A stretch of DNA of 64,000 nt from an uncultured Roseburia sp. (GCA_947644305.1 CANRYS010000009.1:1-64000), one strand, 5' to 3'; shown: positions 44,909 through 54,275, counted from the stretch's first letter. Notes: generated from the letters alone by a model not told the origin. A program made the numbers and translations.

Positions 44909-45640
44909 TTAATTCTTACCGGAATGTCCGCCGGACGAGCCTCCTGATGTACTGCTGCCCGATGAACCGCCGCTGGATGTGCCACTTCCTGGCGTCGTAC
45001 CACCCGTTGTGCTGCCCGCCTTGTTGTCAGGTATCCTTTCATTTTTCACTGCCTCGATCTGAGCCGGTGCACTTGCTGTGGAAAGAATATCCAGCACCTT
45101 AGCCAGTCCCTCCGGCATTCCCGAATCCTTGGCATGCACTTCTACATGATACTTCGCTGAATTATCGCTCTTCCTCGTATTGCTCTCATGAGCAGAAACA
45201 GAACCCTTTATGCTCACATCTGCGCTAAAGGGGCCAAGTTTCAAGCCCATCTTGGCATCCAGTGATCCCGACTTATCGGAAGTCTTTTCACTGCTGACAG
45301 AAGATTTTACCTCCATATCAAAAGTCACATTGACATCGTCTACTGAGAGGGCAGGTATCTTCACAATAGATAAGAGGGGAACGCTTAAATTTACCTTTTC
45401 CATGCCGATTCCATTTCCATCTCCCGCCGTAGACGGTCTTTGGAAAGAAAAATCTACCGTTCTTACCTTTCTAACCCCACTGGCATCCACATCATCCATA
45501 CCCACATGCTGGATAAAATCAGATGTCGCTTTTGCCATCATGATCTGGGCGTCGCACGCCGCTTTCAACGGCCCGCCGATCAATGCTCCCATGTCCAGTC
45601 CACTGAACTGATCCTGCATCTTCACCAATTCATCTGCCAT
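44909..45640 (-). CDS. DUF2589 protein, long paralogue
   Basis: The 243-residue protein starts with the DUF2589 signature: a short amphipathic region with LIGGPLKAACDAQ and ATSDFIQ. A beta-rich core follows (VPLLSIVKIPALSVDDVNVTFDM) with alternating hydrophobic strands. The C-terminal 35 residues are a Gly/Ser/Thr tail. DUF2589 proteins usually come in pairs and have no known function. GGAGGCTATT sets the start at 45640. It lies about 70 bases after the shorter paralogue. Confidence 0.82.
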   Translation of the reverse strand: MADELVKMQDQFSGLDMGALIGGPLKAACDAQIMMAKATSDFIQHVGMDDVDASGVRKVRTVDFSFQRPSTAGDGNGIGMEKVNLSVPLLSIVKIPALSVDDVNVTFDMEVKSSVSSEKTSDKSGSLDAKMGLKLGPFSADVSIKGSVSAHESNTRKSDNSAKYHVEVHAKDSGMPEGLAKVLDILSTASAPAQIEAVKNERIPDNKAGSTTGGTTPGSGTSSGGSSGSSTSGGSSGGHSGKN

Positions 45641-45710
45641 AATAGCCTCCTTTCCTGCACATATACCTGTGCATATCATTATTTATAGAAAAGACTCTCC
45701 CACCAACCCA

Positions 45711-46193
45711 CTACAGCGATACCCGAATGAGCTCGTCCTGAATGCGCATGATCCCCTCCGGGGGATCCTGGGAAGTAAACTGTAACGTGATATTAGCAAA
45801 ATCCTCCGAATTTCTTTTGACCCCTCCACCTGGAAGATAACCGAGATAAGAACGTCCCCTTTTGTCCGTTCCGTTTTCAGCGTCTTCGCCTGCCTTTTCT
45901 TTAAGTGCAACCTCCCCCGTAAGCTTAACTTTAAAATCTACTTTGATTCCGTCCAGTTTCAGTGATGATATGGGAACAAGGCACAGTTTGGGAATGGATA
46001 CATCTTTATACGTTACATTTCCACTGTCATCGAACTGAGGCATACTAAGAGGTATACTAACTGGTTTATTCTCCGAATCAAAGAATCCCGATAACATTTC
46101 GATATGTTGTTTCTCTGCGAGTCGGCTGCACTGCAAAAAAGACTTCTGGATAGCCGCTACTAATTCATCAAAATTCTGCTGTCTCACTCTCAT
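45711..46193 (-). CDS. DUF2589-like protein, short paralogue
   Basis: The protein of about 160 residues opens with an amphipathic helix (NFDELVAAIQKSFLQCSRL) and has a beta-rich core containing the same pattern as its neighbour: LCLVPISSLKLDGIKVDFKVKLTGEVAL. A strand-rich C-terminus follows (ITLQFTSQDPPEG). It lacks the Gly/Ser tail of the long paralogue. The start is either ATG at 46193 or GTG at 46187, both near GGAG. It sits between the DUF6765 gene and the long DUF2589 gene. Confidence 0.72.
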   Translation of the reverse strand: MRVRQQNFDELVAAIQKSFLQCSRLAEKQHIEMLSGFFDSENKPVSIPLSMPQFDDSGNVTYKDVSIPKLCLVPISSLKLDGIKVDFKVKLTGEVALKEKAGEDAENGTDKRGRSYLGYLPGGGVKRNSEDFANITLQFTSQDPPEGIMRIQDELIRVSL

Positions 46194-46279
46194 TACTCCT
46201 TTCGGACTGCTCTTGTACAGCCGGGCGGCATCGCCCCGGCGCACCGGCAGAAAAGTCTGTTTCTAACCCATTTAAACTT

Positions 46280-47425
46280 TTAATACTTCCCTGTCACAAT
46301 TCTTCTCAGTTCATAGGTCGCCTGATTGAACAGATAAAAAATAATTTCATTTTCAAAACGATAAATCGGAACACCATTCACATTTCCCGCCACTGCCTGT
46401 CCAAATAAACTCTGAGTACTGTACTCAAGCCAGGCCATCTTATCCTGATCATGGAAATAATTTGCCGCCCATACTGCTGCAAGTTCCTCGGCATGGGTTA
46501 CATCATCCATCTCACTGGTGATAAGACATGCCGTCTCCATAAGGGGCTCCCTAATCTGGTTCCATCTGGCTGCGGTTTGATCCTGTGCCCTGGACAGCTT
46601 CATAAACCACTCAAAAATATACTTTGCGCACTGCTCGAACACAATGCGGTTACAACGGCATTTTTCCTTGGAAAAATCATCATTTTCCTGGGCCTTATAC
46701 CGATACCAGAAGGTGGCGCTGCATACATCCGGCAAATGTGCTAACTGCCCATGCCCGCATGCAGTAAGACTTCCAAGACGGTCTGAAAAATGCTCGATCC
46801 CCTCCCGTCCTCTCTCCTGAAGCCCCGCATCGAAAATATTGATGATCTTTGCCTCGTTTTCCCATCCCAGAGAGCCACTGAAACCATCATGGGCGAAAGT
46901 GTCTGCAAACACGTGAAGAAGCATTCCGAATTGAACTAAGTCCCCAAGTCTCTTCGAGTCATCCCCCGCTTCCTGGTCTTGAACCATACTGTCTACGATA
47001 GCATCAATGGCGTTATACAGATAACTTCCCCGCAATGCCGGCTTTGTCCGCAGAATACTGCGGTCCTCTGGATTCTCTGTATAATTTTTCACAAAAAAAT
47101 GGAAAGGCGTCACACTTTCGAGCTGGTGGAATTCTTTTCTCGCATCCAGCAGTCCAAATGATGTGATGGAAGGCAGGAATTCATAATAATGGTCCCCTGC
47201 CTCCCCTACCATGGCATTTTCCTGAAAATATTTCGGGGGTTGGTTTTCTACATAGATTTTCAGCATCTTTCCCTTCTGCGTCGGAAACTGCTCTCCTTTG
47301 AAAAAATCCGGTGTCACATCGTCCACCATCTGGGAAGTCAGCGCTATGATCTGTGCCTCATCCTCACTTAATCCTGCCTCGATCGCCATGGCTTTAACCA
47401 AATAATAATGAAAATTAATGTTCAT
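46280..47425 (-). CDS. DUF6765 protein, predicted metal-dependent hydrolase
   Basis: The 381-residue protein has the DUF6765 N-terminus (NFHYYLVKAMAIEAGLSEDEA followed by SQMVDD). A central block, LLHVFADTFAHDGFSG, has His and Asp spaced as in zinc phospholipase C and S1/P1 nuclease folds. A second His/Asp set lies near the C-terminus (EMDDVTHAEEL). This suggests a mainly helical, metal-dependent hydrolase of lipid or nucleic-acid phosphodiesters; that is inference. AGAGGAGAG precedes the start. It is the first gene of a six-gene operon with DUF2589, SLATT-like and CHAP proteins. Confidence 0.78.
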   Translation of the reverse strand: MNINFHYYLVKAMAIEAGLSEDEAQIIALTSQMVDDVTPDFFKGEQFPTQKGKMLKIYVENQPPKYFQENAMVGEAGDHYYEFLPSITSFGLLDARKEFHQLESVTPFHFFVKNYTENPEDRSILRTKPALRGSYLYNAIDAIVDSMVQDQEAGDDSKRLGDLVQFGMLLHVFADTFAHDGFSGSLGWENEAKIINIFDAGLQERGREGIEHFSDRLGSLTACGHGQLAHLPDVCSATFWYRYKAQENDDFSKEKCRCNRIVFEQCAKYIFEWFMKLSRAQDQTAARWNQIREPLMETACLITSEMDDVTHAEELAAVWAANYFHDQDKMAWLEYSTQSLFGQAVAGNVNGVPIYRFENEIIFYLFNQATYELRRIVTGKY

Positions 47426-47472
47426 GTTATTCTCTCCTCTCTTGCGTTGCTTGCTACAAACTTTTTCCCGGC

Positions 47473-47501
47473 TTTATATACATATTACAATATTGTGTTA
47501 A
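47473..47501 (-). promoter_or_regulatory. Promoter of the DUF6765 operon
   Basis: On the minus strand TTAACA (47496-47501), 17 bases, then TATAAA (47473-47478), about 48 bases before the DUF6765 start codon. Confidence 0.6.
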
Positions 47502-47641
47502 GTGCCCATAGGCGGAAAAAGGGGAAAACTTCCAACAAAAAAAGAAGCGTTCATTGGAATTCATTCCAATGATTCGCTTCTTCTTAAAATAATTGCACTT
47601 TTATCTTGACAAAGTATTCATATTATTGTATTGCGTTAAGT
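47477..47641. repeat. Pair of 27-base direct repeats around a terminator
   Basis: Positions 47477-47503 and 47615-47641 match at 22 of 27 bases (TAT-x-CATATTA...TATTG-x-GTTAAGT). The first copy forms the DUF6765 promoter. The second copy lies just after the stop of the next gene cluster, with a plus-strand TTGACA at its edge. Confidence 0.55.
47536..47584 (-). terminator. Terminator of the 48-56 kb operon
   Basis: On the minus strand AAGAAGCG...CGCTTCTT with an inner ATTGGAAT/ATTCCAAT stem is followed by seven T, about 70 bases after the last gene of the two-component/ABC cluster. Confidence 0.85.
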
Positions 47642-47652
47642 ATAAAGCCGTC

Positions 47653-48483
47653 CTACTTAGCCTGACGGTGCCAGCCTTTTTGCGCCGCGTGTTTGAGGGC
47701 GAAGCTGGCGATAAGACAAATCCCAAAAGAGAGTAGTCCGTACTGTATATGAAGCAGCTTTGTCTGGATCTCATTCTCTTCTGTGATCACCACCTCCTTA
47801 TTTTCAATCCCATACCCCATTTTTCTTAACTGTTCTACATGAAGCCCATCCAGGTCGTGCTTGTCAAACAACACCCTCAGACTAAAAGCCTCTTTTAGCA
47901 ATCGCCCCTCTGCTTCGGCAGTACATGCCAGGGCTTTCTCATCCTGCCCATCGTCTTTCGCCACGATCAGCTTCGCCGACTTATAACTCTCTGCCACGGA
48001 ATAGCGGATATCCACCCCGGTACTGCTAGCTGCCAGCTTCAGACTTTCTACATCCGTCAAATCCTCATTCTCTTCTGAGATCCCCTGCAACATCTCAGAA
48101 AATGCCGTCTCATTCATATAAATCCGCTTTGTGCCAATGGGAAGTTTTATATCAAACAATTTCTCCATATAGTCCTGAGACAGAAGATTGCAGTTGATCA
48201 CGGCGCTCATTCCCCGGTACATCACCGTGATGGAAACTTCCATCTGACGACTCACTCCTGCCACATCCCCCATCTGCGCCAGTTCATCCATCCGTTTTTG
48301 GGAAATCGTCCCCTCTCCCGTCAGCACATATTCCGCCGGCGTATTGACAAAACGGTAGATATCCCATGTATGGTATATCACGCTGGCAAAAAAAGCAGCT
48401 GCTGCCAATGCAAAAAGACAGATCACCTTTACCGTATCGCTCTGTTTTCTAAGTCTTAGAAAGCCACGGATCTTATTATTCAT
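47653..48483 (-). CDS. Membrane protein of the ABC/two-component cluster
   Basis: The 276-residue protein has one N-terminal membrane helix (about 19-40), an external domain of about 200 residues, and a C-terminal helix (about 246-266). The shape resembles the external domain of a MacB/FtsX-type protein without its permease bundle. No catalytic motif is seen. It overlaps the repeat-protein gene upstream by 8 bases and is the last gene of the operon. Function unknown; a partner of the ABC complex is likely from context. Confidence 0.65.
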   Translation of the reverse strand: MNNKIRGFLRLRKQSDTVKVICLFALAAAAFFASVIYHTWDIYRFVNTPAEYVLTGEGTISQKRMDELAQMGDVAGVSRQMEVSITVMYRGMSAVINCNLLSQDYMEKLFDIKLPIGTKRIYMNETAFSEMLQGISEENEDLTDVESLKLAASSTGVDIRYSVAESYKSAKLIVAKDDGQDEKALACTAEAEGRLLKEAFSLRVLFDKHDLDGLHVEQLRKMGYGIENKEVVITEENEIQTKLLHIQYGLLSFGICLIASFALKHAAQKGWHRQAK

Positions 48484-50404
48484 TCACATCCCCGCCTCCG
48501 GTCTGTTTCCCTTTTGATCTTCTCATAAAGAATATCACTGCTGCCAAAATCAGAAATCCCACGATCACAGCCATGATCACCCACCACTGCCTGGTATCGT
48601 CCTCTGACTCTTCCTCGTTTTCACCACTCAGCGGAGATAAAATATCCGTCTCAAAGCTCTGCTCCTGAGTCATCTCATTTCCCGCCTCGTCTGCATAATA
48701 AAATGTGATCTTTCCCTGGGTGCTACCGTACAGATTCGTACCCGTCAACCCCTCCGCTGTAATCTCCATACTTCCCGCTATGGAAGTGCCTGCCTCGATA
48801 TCCCCAATAAATGCAGCACCCGAAGGAGTAAGTCCATCCGCCTCCAGCGTGGCACGGACATTGTACAGTTTTCCCTTCCCGAGATTCATCACCTGGGTCT
48901 GCAGCTCCACCGTCTCCCCCAGTTGTATCGTTTTGGGCACACTCACCGCAGGTATCTGAATCTGTACCGACTGCTCAGCGGATACTTTCATCGAGCCCTC
49001 CGCCGTATGGGTTCCTCCTCTGGCATCCGCATAATCCATGGCAACTCCAATACTGTACTGTCCCCGGGGGGCCGCAGCATTTATCCGAAAGCGAAAGGAT
49101 AGATCACAACTGCCGCCGGCTGCCAGCTCCTGCACATAACTGTTGCCCGTCCTGCCAAGGAGTTCTACATTCTCCCCTGGAGTGACGGAAACCATCATGT
49201 TCTTCACAGGTTCCGAATTGCTGGTATTATGAAGAGTAATCCTCGCAGTAAATTTTTCTCCGCACAGAATCTTTTTCTTGGAAAATCGATAAGAATCTAT
49301 CATCACCTTGGGCGCAAATTTTGTGGTAGAATCCTCCCCCTCCTGGGCGCCCTCTGCCCCCCCTGCCTTCTTTCCATCTGTAATGGTGACATACACCGTA
49401 AATTCCTGACTGATTTCACTTCCAGATTCATCCTGTCCGCTGACAGTCACGATCACAGGGTAGCTTCCATTGTAACGATCGTTCTTTAACTTTAGATGAA
49501 ATGAAATAAGATAGCGCCCTGCCTTTTTTCCCTGTCTTCCTGTCTTATAATTCCTCAACTTTACCGCCTTTTCGTAATTCTTATGAACAAAGGGAAGATT
49601 TTCTCCCTCCCCGAATTTGAGGGCGGCCCTCACCCGATTTCCGGAGATCTTATGTTTTGCCTGCAGCGGCAATATAAGAACCGCACTGTCATTCTCGATC
49701 TTTGGAACATATCCTCTAGAGTAGGACTTCTCCATTCCCTTGTAGACATTCTGATTGTCGATAACAAACCCCGCCGCATCACCTCCTTCAGCCGCATCTC
49801 CCTTTGCGTCACCCTCTGCCTTTTTTCCATCTGAAATAGTGACATACACCGTAAATTCCTGAAGGATGTCATTTCCGGCTTCATCCTGTGCACTAGCGGA
49901 CAATGTGACAGGGTAACTTCCATTGTAGCGCTCCTTCTTTAGATCCAGTTGAAAGGACACAAGATAACAACCTGTGGTTTGTCCCTGTTTTCCTGTCTTA
50001 TGGTATCCAAAGGAAACCGCCTTTTCATAATTCTTATACACAAAGGGGTGATTTTCCGATTCCCCAAAGCGGAGGGTGACCGTCATCTTATTTCCTGACA
50101 GTTTTCTTTTTGCCTGCAACGGCAATACAATCACCGCTTTGTTTTTTTCAATCTTCGGAACATACCCTCCAGCATAGGAATTTTCCATTCCTTCGTATAT
50201 ATTTTGGTTATCTATGCTAAAACCAGATATTCCTTCGGTATCGGACACGCCCTGTTTGCTGTCTCCCTCCGAAGATTCCGCCCCGGAACTGCCTGTTTTC
50301 TCCTGTCCTGCAGCACAGATCTGGGAAACTTCTGGACTTGTATCCAATACGAGACAGCTCATCAGACACAATATAGCTGCTGCTTTTTTCCATCTACTAC
50401 TCAT
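48476..50404 (-). CDS. Surface protein with two tandem domains and CARDB-like repeats
   Basis: The 642-residue protein has a signal peptide (about 1-32), an acidic Ser/Gly linker and two copies of one domain (about 61-195 and 212-345). Each copy begins with IDNQN-Y-GME-SY, has GYVPKIE and NGSYPV, and ends with QEFTVYVTI-DGKKA. Two Ig-like/CARDB-type domains (about 365-480 and 490-590) and a C-terminal membrane helix (about 605-628) with a basic anchor follow. It is probably displayed outside the membrane. It lies between the ABC ATPase and a small membrane protein, so it may bind the ligand of that system. Confidence 0.8.
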   Translation of the reverse strand: MSSRWKKAAAILCLMSCLVLDTSPEVSQICAAGQEKTGSSGAESSEGDSKQGVSDTEGISGFSIDNQNIYEGMENSYAGGYVPKIEKNKAVIVLPLQAKRKLSGNKMTVTLRFGESENHPFVYKNYEKAVSFGYHKTGKQGQTTGCYLVSFQLDLKKERYNGSYPVTLSASAQDEAGNDILQEFTVYVTISDGKKAEGDAKGDAAEGGDAAGFVIDNQNVYKGMEKSYSRGYVPKIENDSAVLILPLQAKHKISGNRVRAALKFGEGENLPFVHKNYEKAVKLRNYKTGRQGKKAGRYLISFHLKLKNDRYNGSYPVIVTVSGQDESGSEISQEFTVYVTITDGKKAGGAEGAQEGEDSTTKFAPKVMIDSYRFSKKKILCGEKFTARITLHNTSNSEPVKNMMVSVTPGENVELLGRTGNSYVQELAAGGSCDLSFRFRINAAAPRGQYSIGVAMDYADARGGTHTAEGSMKVSAEQSVQIQIPAVSVPKTIQLGETVELQTQVMNLGKGKLYNVRATLEADGLTPSGAAFIGDIEAGTSIAGSMEITAEGLTGTNLYGSTQGKITFYYADEAGNEMTQEQSFETDILSPLSGENEEESEDDTRQWWVIMAVIVGFLILAAVIFFMRRSKGKQTGGGDVNE

Positions 50405-51044
50405 TTATCTCATTCCTTTCCAACATCAGATCCTTTACATGGTCGCAAAGCTCTTCGATATCCTGTGCATTATGGCTTGCTAGCAGAATGGATTTTCCAT
50501 CGGCTTTCAAGTCCTTGAGCAGCGCCCGGATTTCCACCACCCCGTACCGGTCTAGCCCGTTGAATGGCTCATCCAGGATAAGCACATCTGGATCTTCCAT
50601 GATTGCCTGAGCGATCCCGAGCCTTTGACGCATTCCCAGAGAGTACTTTGATACCGGCTTTTTCATGTCTGGATCAAGCCCCACTCTCTGTAGCGTCTCC
50701 CGAATCTCTGATTTTCCAATCCTTCCCTTTAGTGCAGCAAGAATCTTAAGGTTTTTGTATCCAGTCAGATTGGGGATAAAACCCGGCGTCTCGATGATCA
50801 CGCCTAGCCGGTCCGGAAAATCTACTTCCCTCCCCACCTGCCTGCCATTTACAACAATCTTTCCTCTGTCACATTTCATAAAGCCGCATATACATTTCAT
50901 AAGTACCGTCTTACCGCTTCCATTATTTCCCACTACCCCGTATATACTTCCCGGTGGGATCGAGAAATTTACATCGATCAACACCTGCTCTTTTCCAAAT
51001 GATTTATATACATGATCTACTTCGATTCCAATATTTTCTTCCAT
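50397..51044 (-). CDS. ABC transporter ATP-binding protein
   Basis: The 215-residue ATPase has Walker A GNNGSGKTV (about 38-46), signature YSLGMRQRLG, and Walker B VLILDEPFNGLD. It resembles the CcmA/lantibiotic-immunity group that drives ABC-2-type exporters. AAGGAGGGAG sets the start at 51044; TTG at 51050 adds two residues. It overlaps the surface-protein gene and follows two permease-like genes, which should form its membrane part. Confidence 0.92.
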   Translation of the reverse strand: MEENIGIEVDHVYKSFGKEQVLIDVNFSIPPGSIYGVVGNNGSGKTVLMKCICGFMKCDRGKIVVNGRQVGREVDFPDRLGVIIETPGFIPNLTGYKNLKILAALKGRIGKSEIRETLQRVGLDPDMKKPVSKYSLGMRQRLGIAQAIMEDPDVLILDEPFNGLDRYGVVEIRALLKDLKADGKSILLASHNAQDIEELCDHVKDLMLERNEINE

Positions 51045-51086
51045 GATCAATCTCCCTCCTTGTTAGCCTGACGATACCATTGTGCT

Positions 51087-51989
51087 TTAATTCGACGCTG
51101 CCTGGCTGCCAGTAAAGGAAAATGGATAATTCTTTATTTTCATAAGCGAAACCACAAAAAGCAACATACTAAACAGCGAAAAGAACAGATAAGACTGCCA
51201 CAGTTTGGGCAGATTGTCATAGCCAAAGCTGTGCATATAATAGGTGGCATGGTTCAGAGGCGAAATCCAGCCGCTTATAATATTGGCGAAGCGGATCTTC
51301 TCCATGGAGATTCCAAACCATTCCGCCACGATATCCGGATTCATCAGGAGGCCGAATCCACTAAAGATCACACCACCTATCATTCCGCCATTACTCCTAA
51401 AAAGATTTAATAACAAAATGACTCCCGCCATGGAGACCGCATAGCCCGTCATCAATAAAAAGATGTGCAACGTACAGCGATAAGGATCCGTCAGCTCTAG
51501 AACCTTTACAAAGGAAGGCACTGCGATCTTTTCCCCAATGCCTGAATATCCTAAGATTGCCGCCGTGTCACTCCACAGATTTGCCGGATATGCCCTTCCC
51601 GCCGACAAGAGCACCGTCGCCAGAAGGATAAAGACCATAAAACAAAAAGTTGCAGATATCAAATATACGATCTGTCCCAGCATCCATATCCTTCGGTCCG
51701 TTCTTACCATAAAATAGGGCACTTCATTGGATAGGTTGGGCATATCTGAAAAAAGAAGAAGCAGCAGAATCGAGATGGCGAGTACCGACTGTGCGTCACC
51801 AAACGTCCATATAAAAGCTTCCATCCCCTGCAGATACGTTCCATGTTCCTGTGCAAACTGCATCACCTTATCGGACAACAGAAAACAGAATATAAAGGCG
51901 AGGAGAAAGCACATTATGATCTGCGGATTTCTGTGCCATTTCCTAAAGTTAGAGCGGGCAATGTACAGAATCTGTCTGACCTTATACAC
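51087..51989 (-). CDS. ABC-2-like permease subunit
   Basis: The 300-residue protein has six hydrophobic segments (about 24-41, 64-83, 105-128, 175-198, 205-222 and 265-285) and no soluble domain of note, as in ABC-2-type permeases. It begins with GTG after AAGGAGGTG, an 8-base overlap with the previous membrane protein. With its neighbour it probably forms the membrane channel for the downstream ATPase. The substrate is unknown. Confidence 0.75.
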   Translation of the reverse strand: MYKVRQILYIARSNFRKWHRNPQIIMCFLLAFIFCFLLSDKVMQFAQEHGTYLQGMEAFIWTFGDAQSVLAISILLLLLFSDMPNLSNEVPYFMVRTDRRIWMLGQIVYLISATFCFMVFILLATVLLSAGRAYPANLWSDTAAILGYSGIGEKIAVPSFVKVLELTDPYRCTLHIFLLMTGYAVSMAGVILLLNLFRSNGGMIGGVIFSGFGLLMNPDIVAEWFGISMEKIRFANIISGWISPLNHATYYMHSFGYDNLPKLWQSYLFFSLFSMLLFVVSLMKIKNYPFSFTGSQAASN

Positions 51990-52605
51990 TTTCGATACAC
52001 CTCCTTAGTATTTCGTAATAGAAAACGCCAATGAGCAGGATCATCCCAGCCAGCAACAGCACGACCCCCGTATCCCCCAACACCCACGTATGTTCCGGGG
52101 CATACCATTCCACCGGATACAGGCAGTACAATGTCTTAAAATAGCGCTCATACAATATGACTAGCATATAAAACAGTACAAACGCACCACCGTAGGCGAC
52201 ATACCTGCTATTTGCAGCGGCGGCGAGGGTAGCCGCCACAACCGCCCACAGCATCCCAGATAGGAAGATTAAGAGAAGCTTCCATTTCATATCCTCCCCG
52301 CCGGTCAGAAGACCGAATAAACATGCCGCTGTGAGCAGACCGCCTCCGCTTATGCCACAGGCGAGGAATTTTCCCAGTATATAGGATGTTCTTCCACACC
52401 GAGGCAGGTATTCTTTAATGTAGCCACTCTGGTAATCGCCAAGCCATGCCGTGGAATAAGGCAGGGAGGCCAAAACCGGCACACTGATCTGGAACAGTTC
52501 CGACTCAAACCCTGCACGCCATAGAATGATACACTCGATCAGTAGCCCCGCTAGAAAATTTACACTGCCAAATGCCCGTTTTATATCTGTTTCAAAACTA
52601 TTCAT
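51982..52605 (-). CDS. Membrane protein, second permease-like subunit
   Basis: The 207-residue protein has about six hydrophobic segments: 15-35, 42-58, 73-100, 109-131, 137-153 and 175-200. Residues between the second and third carry LGDYQSGYIKEYLPR, similar in position to ABC-2 permease coupling regions. It starts 55 bases after the lipoprotein gene and overlaps the next permease by 8 bases. Confidence 0.7.
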   Translation of the reverse strand: MNSFETDIKRAFGSVNFLAGLLIECIILWRAGFESELFQISVPVLASLPYSTAWLGDYQSGYIKEYLPRCGRTSYILGKFLACGISGGGLLTAACLFGLLTGGEDMKWKLLLIFLSGMLWAVVAATLAAAANSRYVAYGGAFVLFYMLVILYERYFKTLYCLYPVEWYAPEHTWVLGDTGVVLLLAGMILLIGVFYYEILRRCIESV

Positions 52606-52660
52606 AGCCGCAATCCTTCCTCTAGTCAGCCCCTTGATATTCGTGTACTGATATCATATA

Positions 52661-54196
52661 CTAGTACCCCAGTTCCTGGTTTATAACGGAACCGTCGATG
52701 GCATTTATGGAAAGGATAATGCCTGTCTTTTTGCCCGCCTTTCCACCTCCGTATTCGTCCACCACTGTCCCCTCAAAATTCCAGACAGGAACTACCAGTC
52801 CCGTGTCAAAACTGTCCTTCTCACTGATCCTGGTATATACGAGGTTTACATCTGTCACCTTGACAGATACGCTTCCCTCTGCCTCCTTATCCTGTGCTGC
52901 ATTTTCTATGACAACCATTTTCTCAAAGGTCTCTTTAATCTCGTCGAATGGCTTTATGCGGCTGTCTTTCACCACCGTTTCACTTATGGAAAGCGGGGAA
53001 AGATAATGGAAACCTACGATGCCACTGTCATTTACAGCCACTGCCACTGCTTCGCTTCCCCACATTTTTTTCACATAATCTTTGCCCTGCCAGCCATCCG
53101 TCAGCTTGTAACCAGCCTGATTGTTAACAAACACGTTATCCAATTTTCTCAGACACAGAAAACGATATACATTCCTATACTTATCTGTCACGTCTCCATT
53201 CTGTAAAAGCTGCGAGTATACCCCCTGTTCATAACATTTGTAATCATCAAGTCCCAGTTGTTCAAGGAGAGTATTCACCTTCTGTTCTGCCTCTTCCTGA
53301 GACAGAGTCAAAGGTTCATTGTCGGCACAAGTTAAAGATCCCCCTGGATCAACCATTGGAAATTCCGGTTCCTGACCATCTTTTTTCGGTGTGATCATTT
53401 GAAAATCATTCTCCACAACGGCAGAACTCAGATTATCACTATACCCGTTTTTGCTGCACTCGTACCGCAGACAGTTGCCATAATTTTCAGAATTCTGCAC
53501 AAACAGCGTATGATAGTTTCCATCTTTTCCATCGCTCAATCCATAATACATCTCCCCATCCCCGTGCAAATCATGTAGCCAACTATAGAACGTATCCTGC
53601 GGGTCACTGTCATACAGACTCTTTATGCTGAGAATCTTGTTCTGGGAGGGATAATCGGTAAGCTTCACATGATCTGGCGCTTCTTCATATTCCTTTTTCA
53701 GATCCGCTATACTGCCTTCATACTCTTCAGCCATGACAGTATCTCCTGATTTTTTAGCATCATTCAATGCTTTCTTACAGTCTCTTATTTCTTTGGCAAC
53801 ATCAGATTTTATGCGGGTCTTCGCTTTACTGCCGTCATAATAGGTCATCCCTGGTGTCAGCGTTTTTTGAACGCGGTCCAAAAAATCCTGCTTGATCTTT
53901 TGTGCCCGCACCCGGTATACCGAAAGCTTTTCTACCTCTGGCACCTCTACTTTTGCATCCACATCGACAACAACCTTTAATTTGTTATCCTCGATACGGG
54001 TCTTGTAGGTCTCATACTTTTTCACTTCTTCCTTGATCTGATCAAACGTATTTGTATCATCTGTTTTTTGGGCCTCCTGCAGCATTTTATCCATATTCTT
54101 TTCTTTGACCACTGATTTCTCAGGATTGCTGGCACATCCGGCCAGTGTAAAAACCATCATTCCTGATAACATCAATGCCATGCATTTTTTTCTCAT
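52661..54196 (-). CDS. Large lipoprotein, DUF6034 type
   Basis: A lipoprotein signal is clear: MRKK, a hydrophobic run, and the TLAGC lipobox with the modified Cys near residue 20. The mature protein of about 490 residues mixes helices and strands; a Lys/Glu-rich helical part (about 25-210) is followed by a beta-rich part. It resembles the DUF6034 group of Lachnospiraceae. GGAGGGAAC sets the start at 54196. It lies between the histidine kinase and the permease genes, where a substrate-binding or sensing lipoprotein would fit. Confidence 0.75.
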   Translation of the reverse strand: MRKKCMALMLSGMMVFTLAGCASNPEKSVVKEKNMDKMLQEAQKTDDTNTFDQIKEEVKKYETYKTRIEDNKLKVVVDVDAKVEVPEVEKLSVYRVRAQKIKQDFLDRVQKTLTPGMTYYDGSKAKTRIKSDVAKEIRDCKKALNDAKKSGDTVMAEEYEGSIADLKKEYEEAPDHVKLTDYPSQNKILSIKSLYDSDPQDTFYSWLHDLHGDGEMYYGLSDGKDGNYHTLFVQNSENYGNCLRYECSKNGYSDNLSSAVVENDFQMITPKKDGQEPEFPMVDPGGSLTCADNEPLTLSQEEAEQKVNTLLEQLGLDDYKCYEQGVYSQLLQNGDVTDKYRNVYRFLCLRKLDNVFVNNQAGYKLTDGWQGKDYVKKMWGSEAVAVAVNDSGIVGFHYLSPLSISETVVKDSRIKPFDEIKETFEKMVVIENAAQDKEAEGSVSVKVTDVNLVYTRISEKDSFDTGLVVPVWNFEGTVVDEYGGGKAGKKTGIILSINAIDGSVINQELGY

Positions 54197-54275
54197 GCTT
54201 GTTCCCTCCTTCAAAACGAACGTCCATGTTGAAATCATTCTAACATGGACGCATTCACCAAGTATTCATCGTTTT

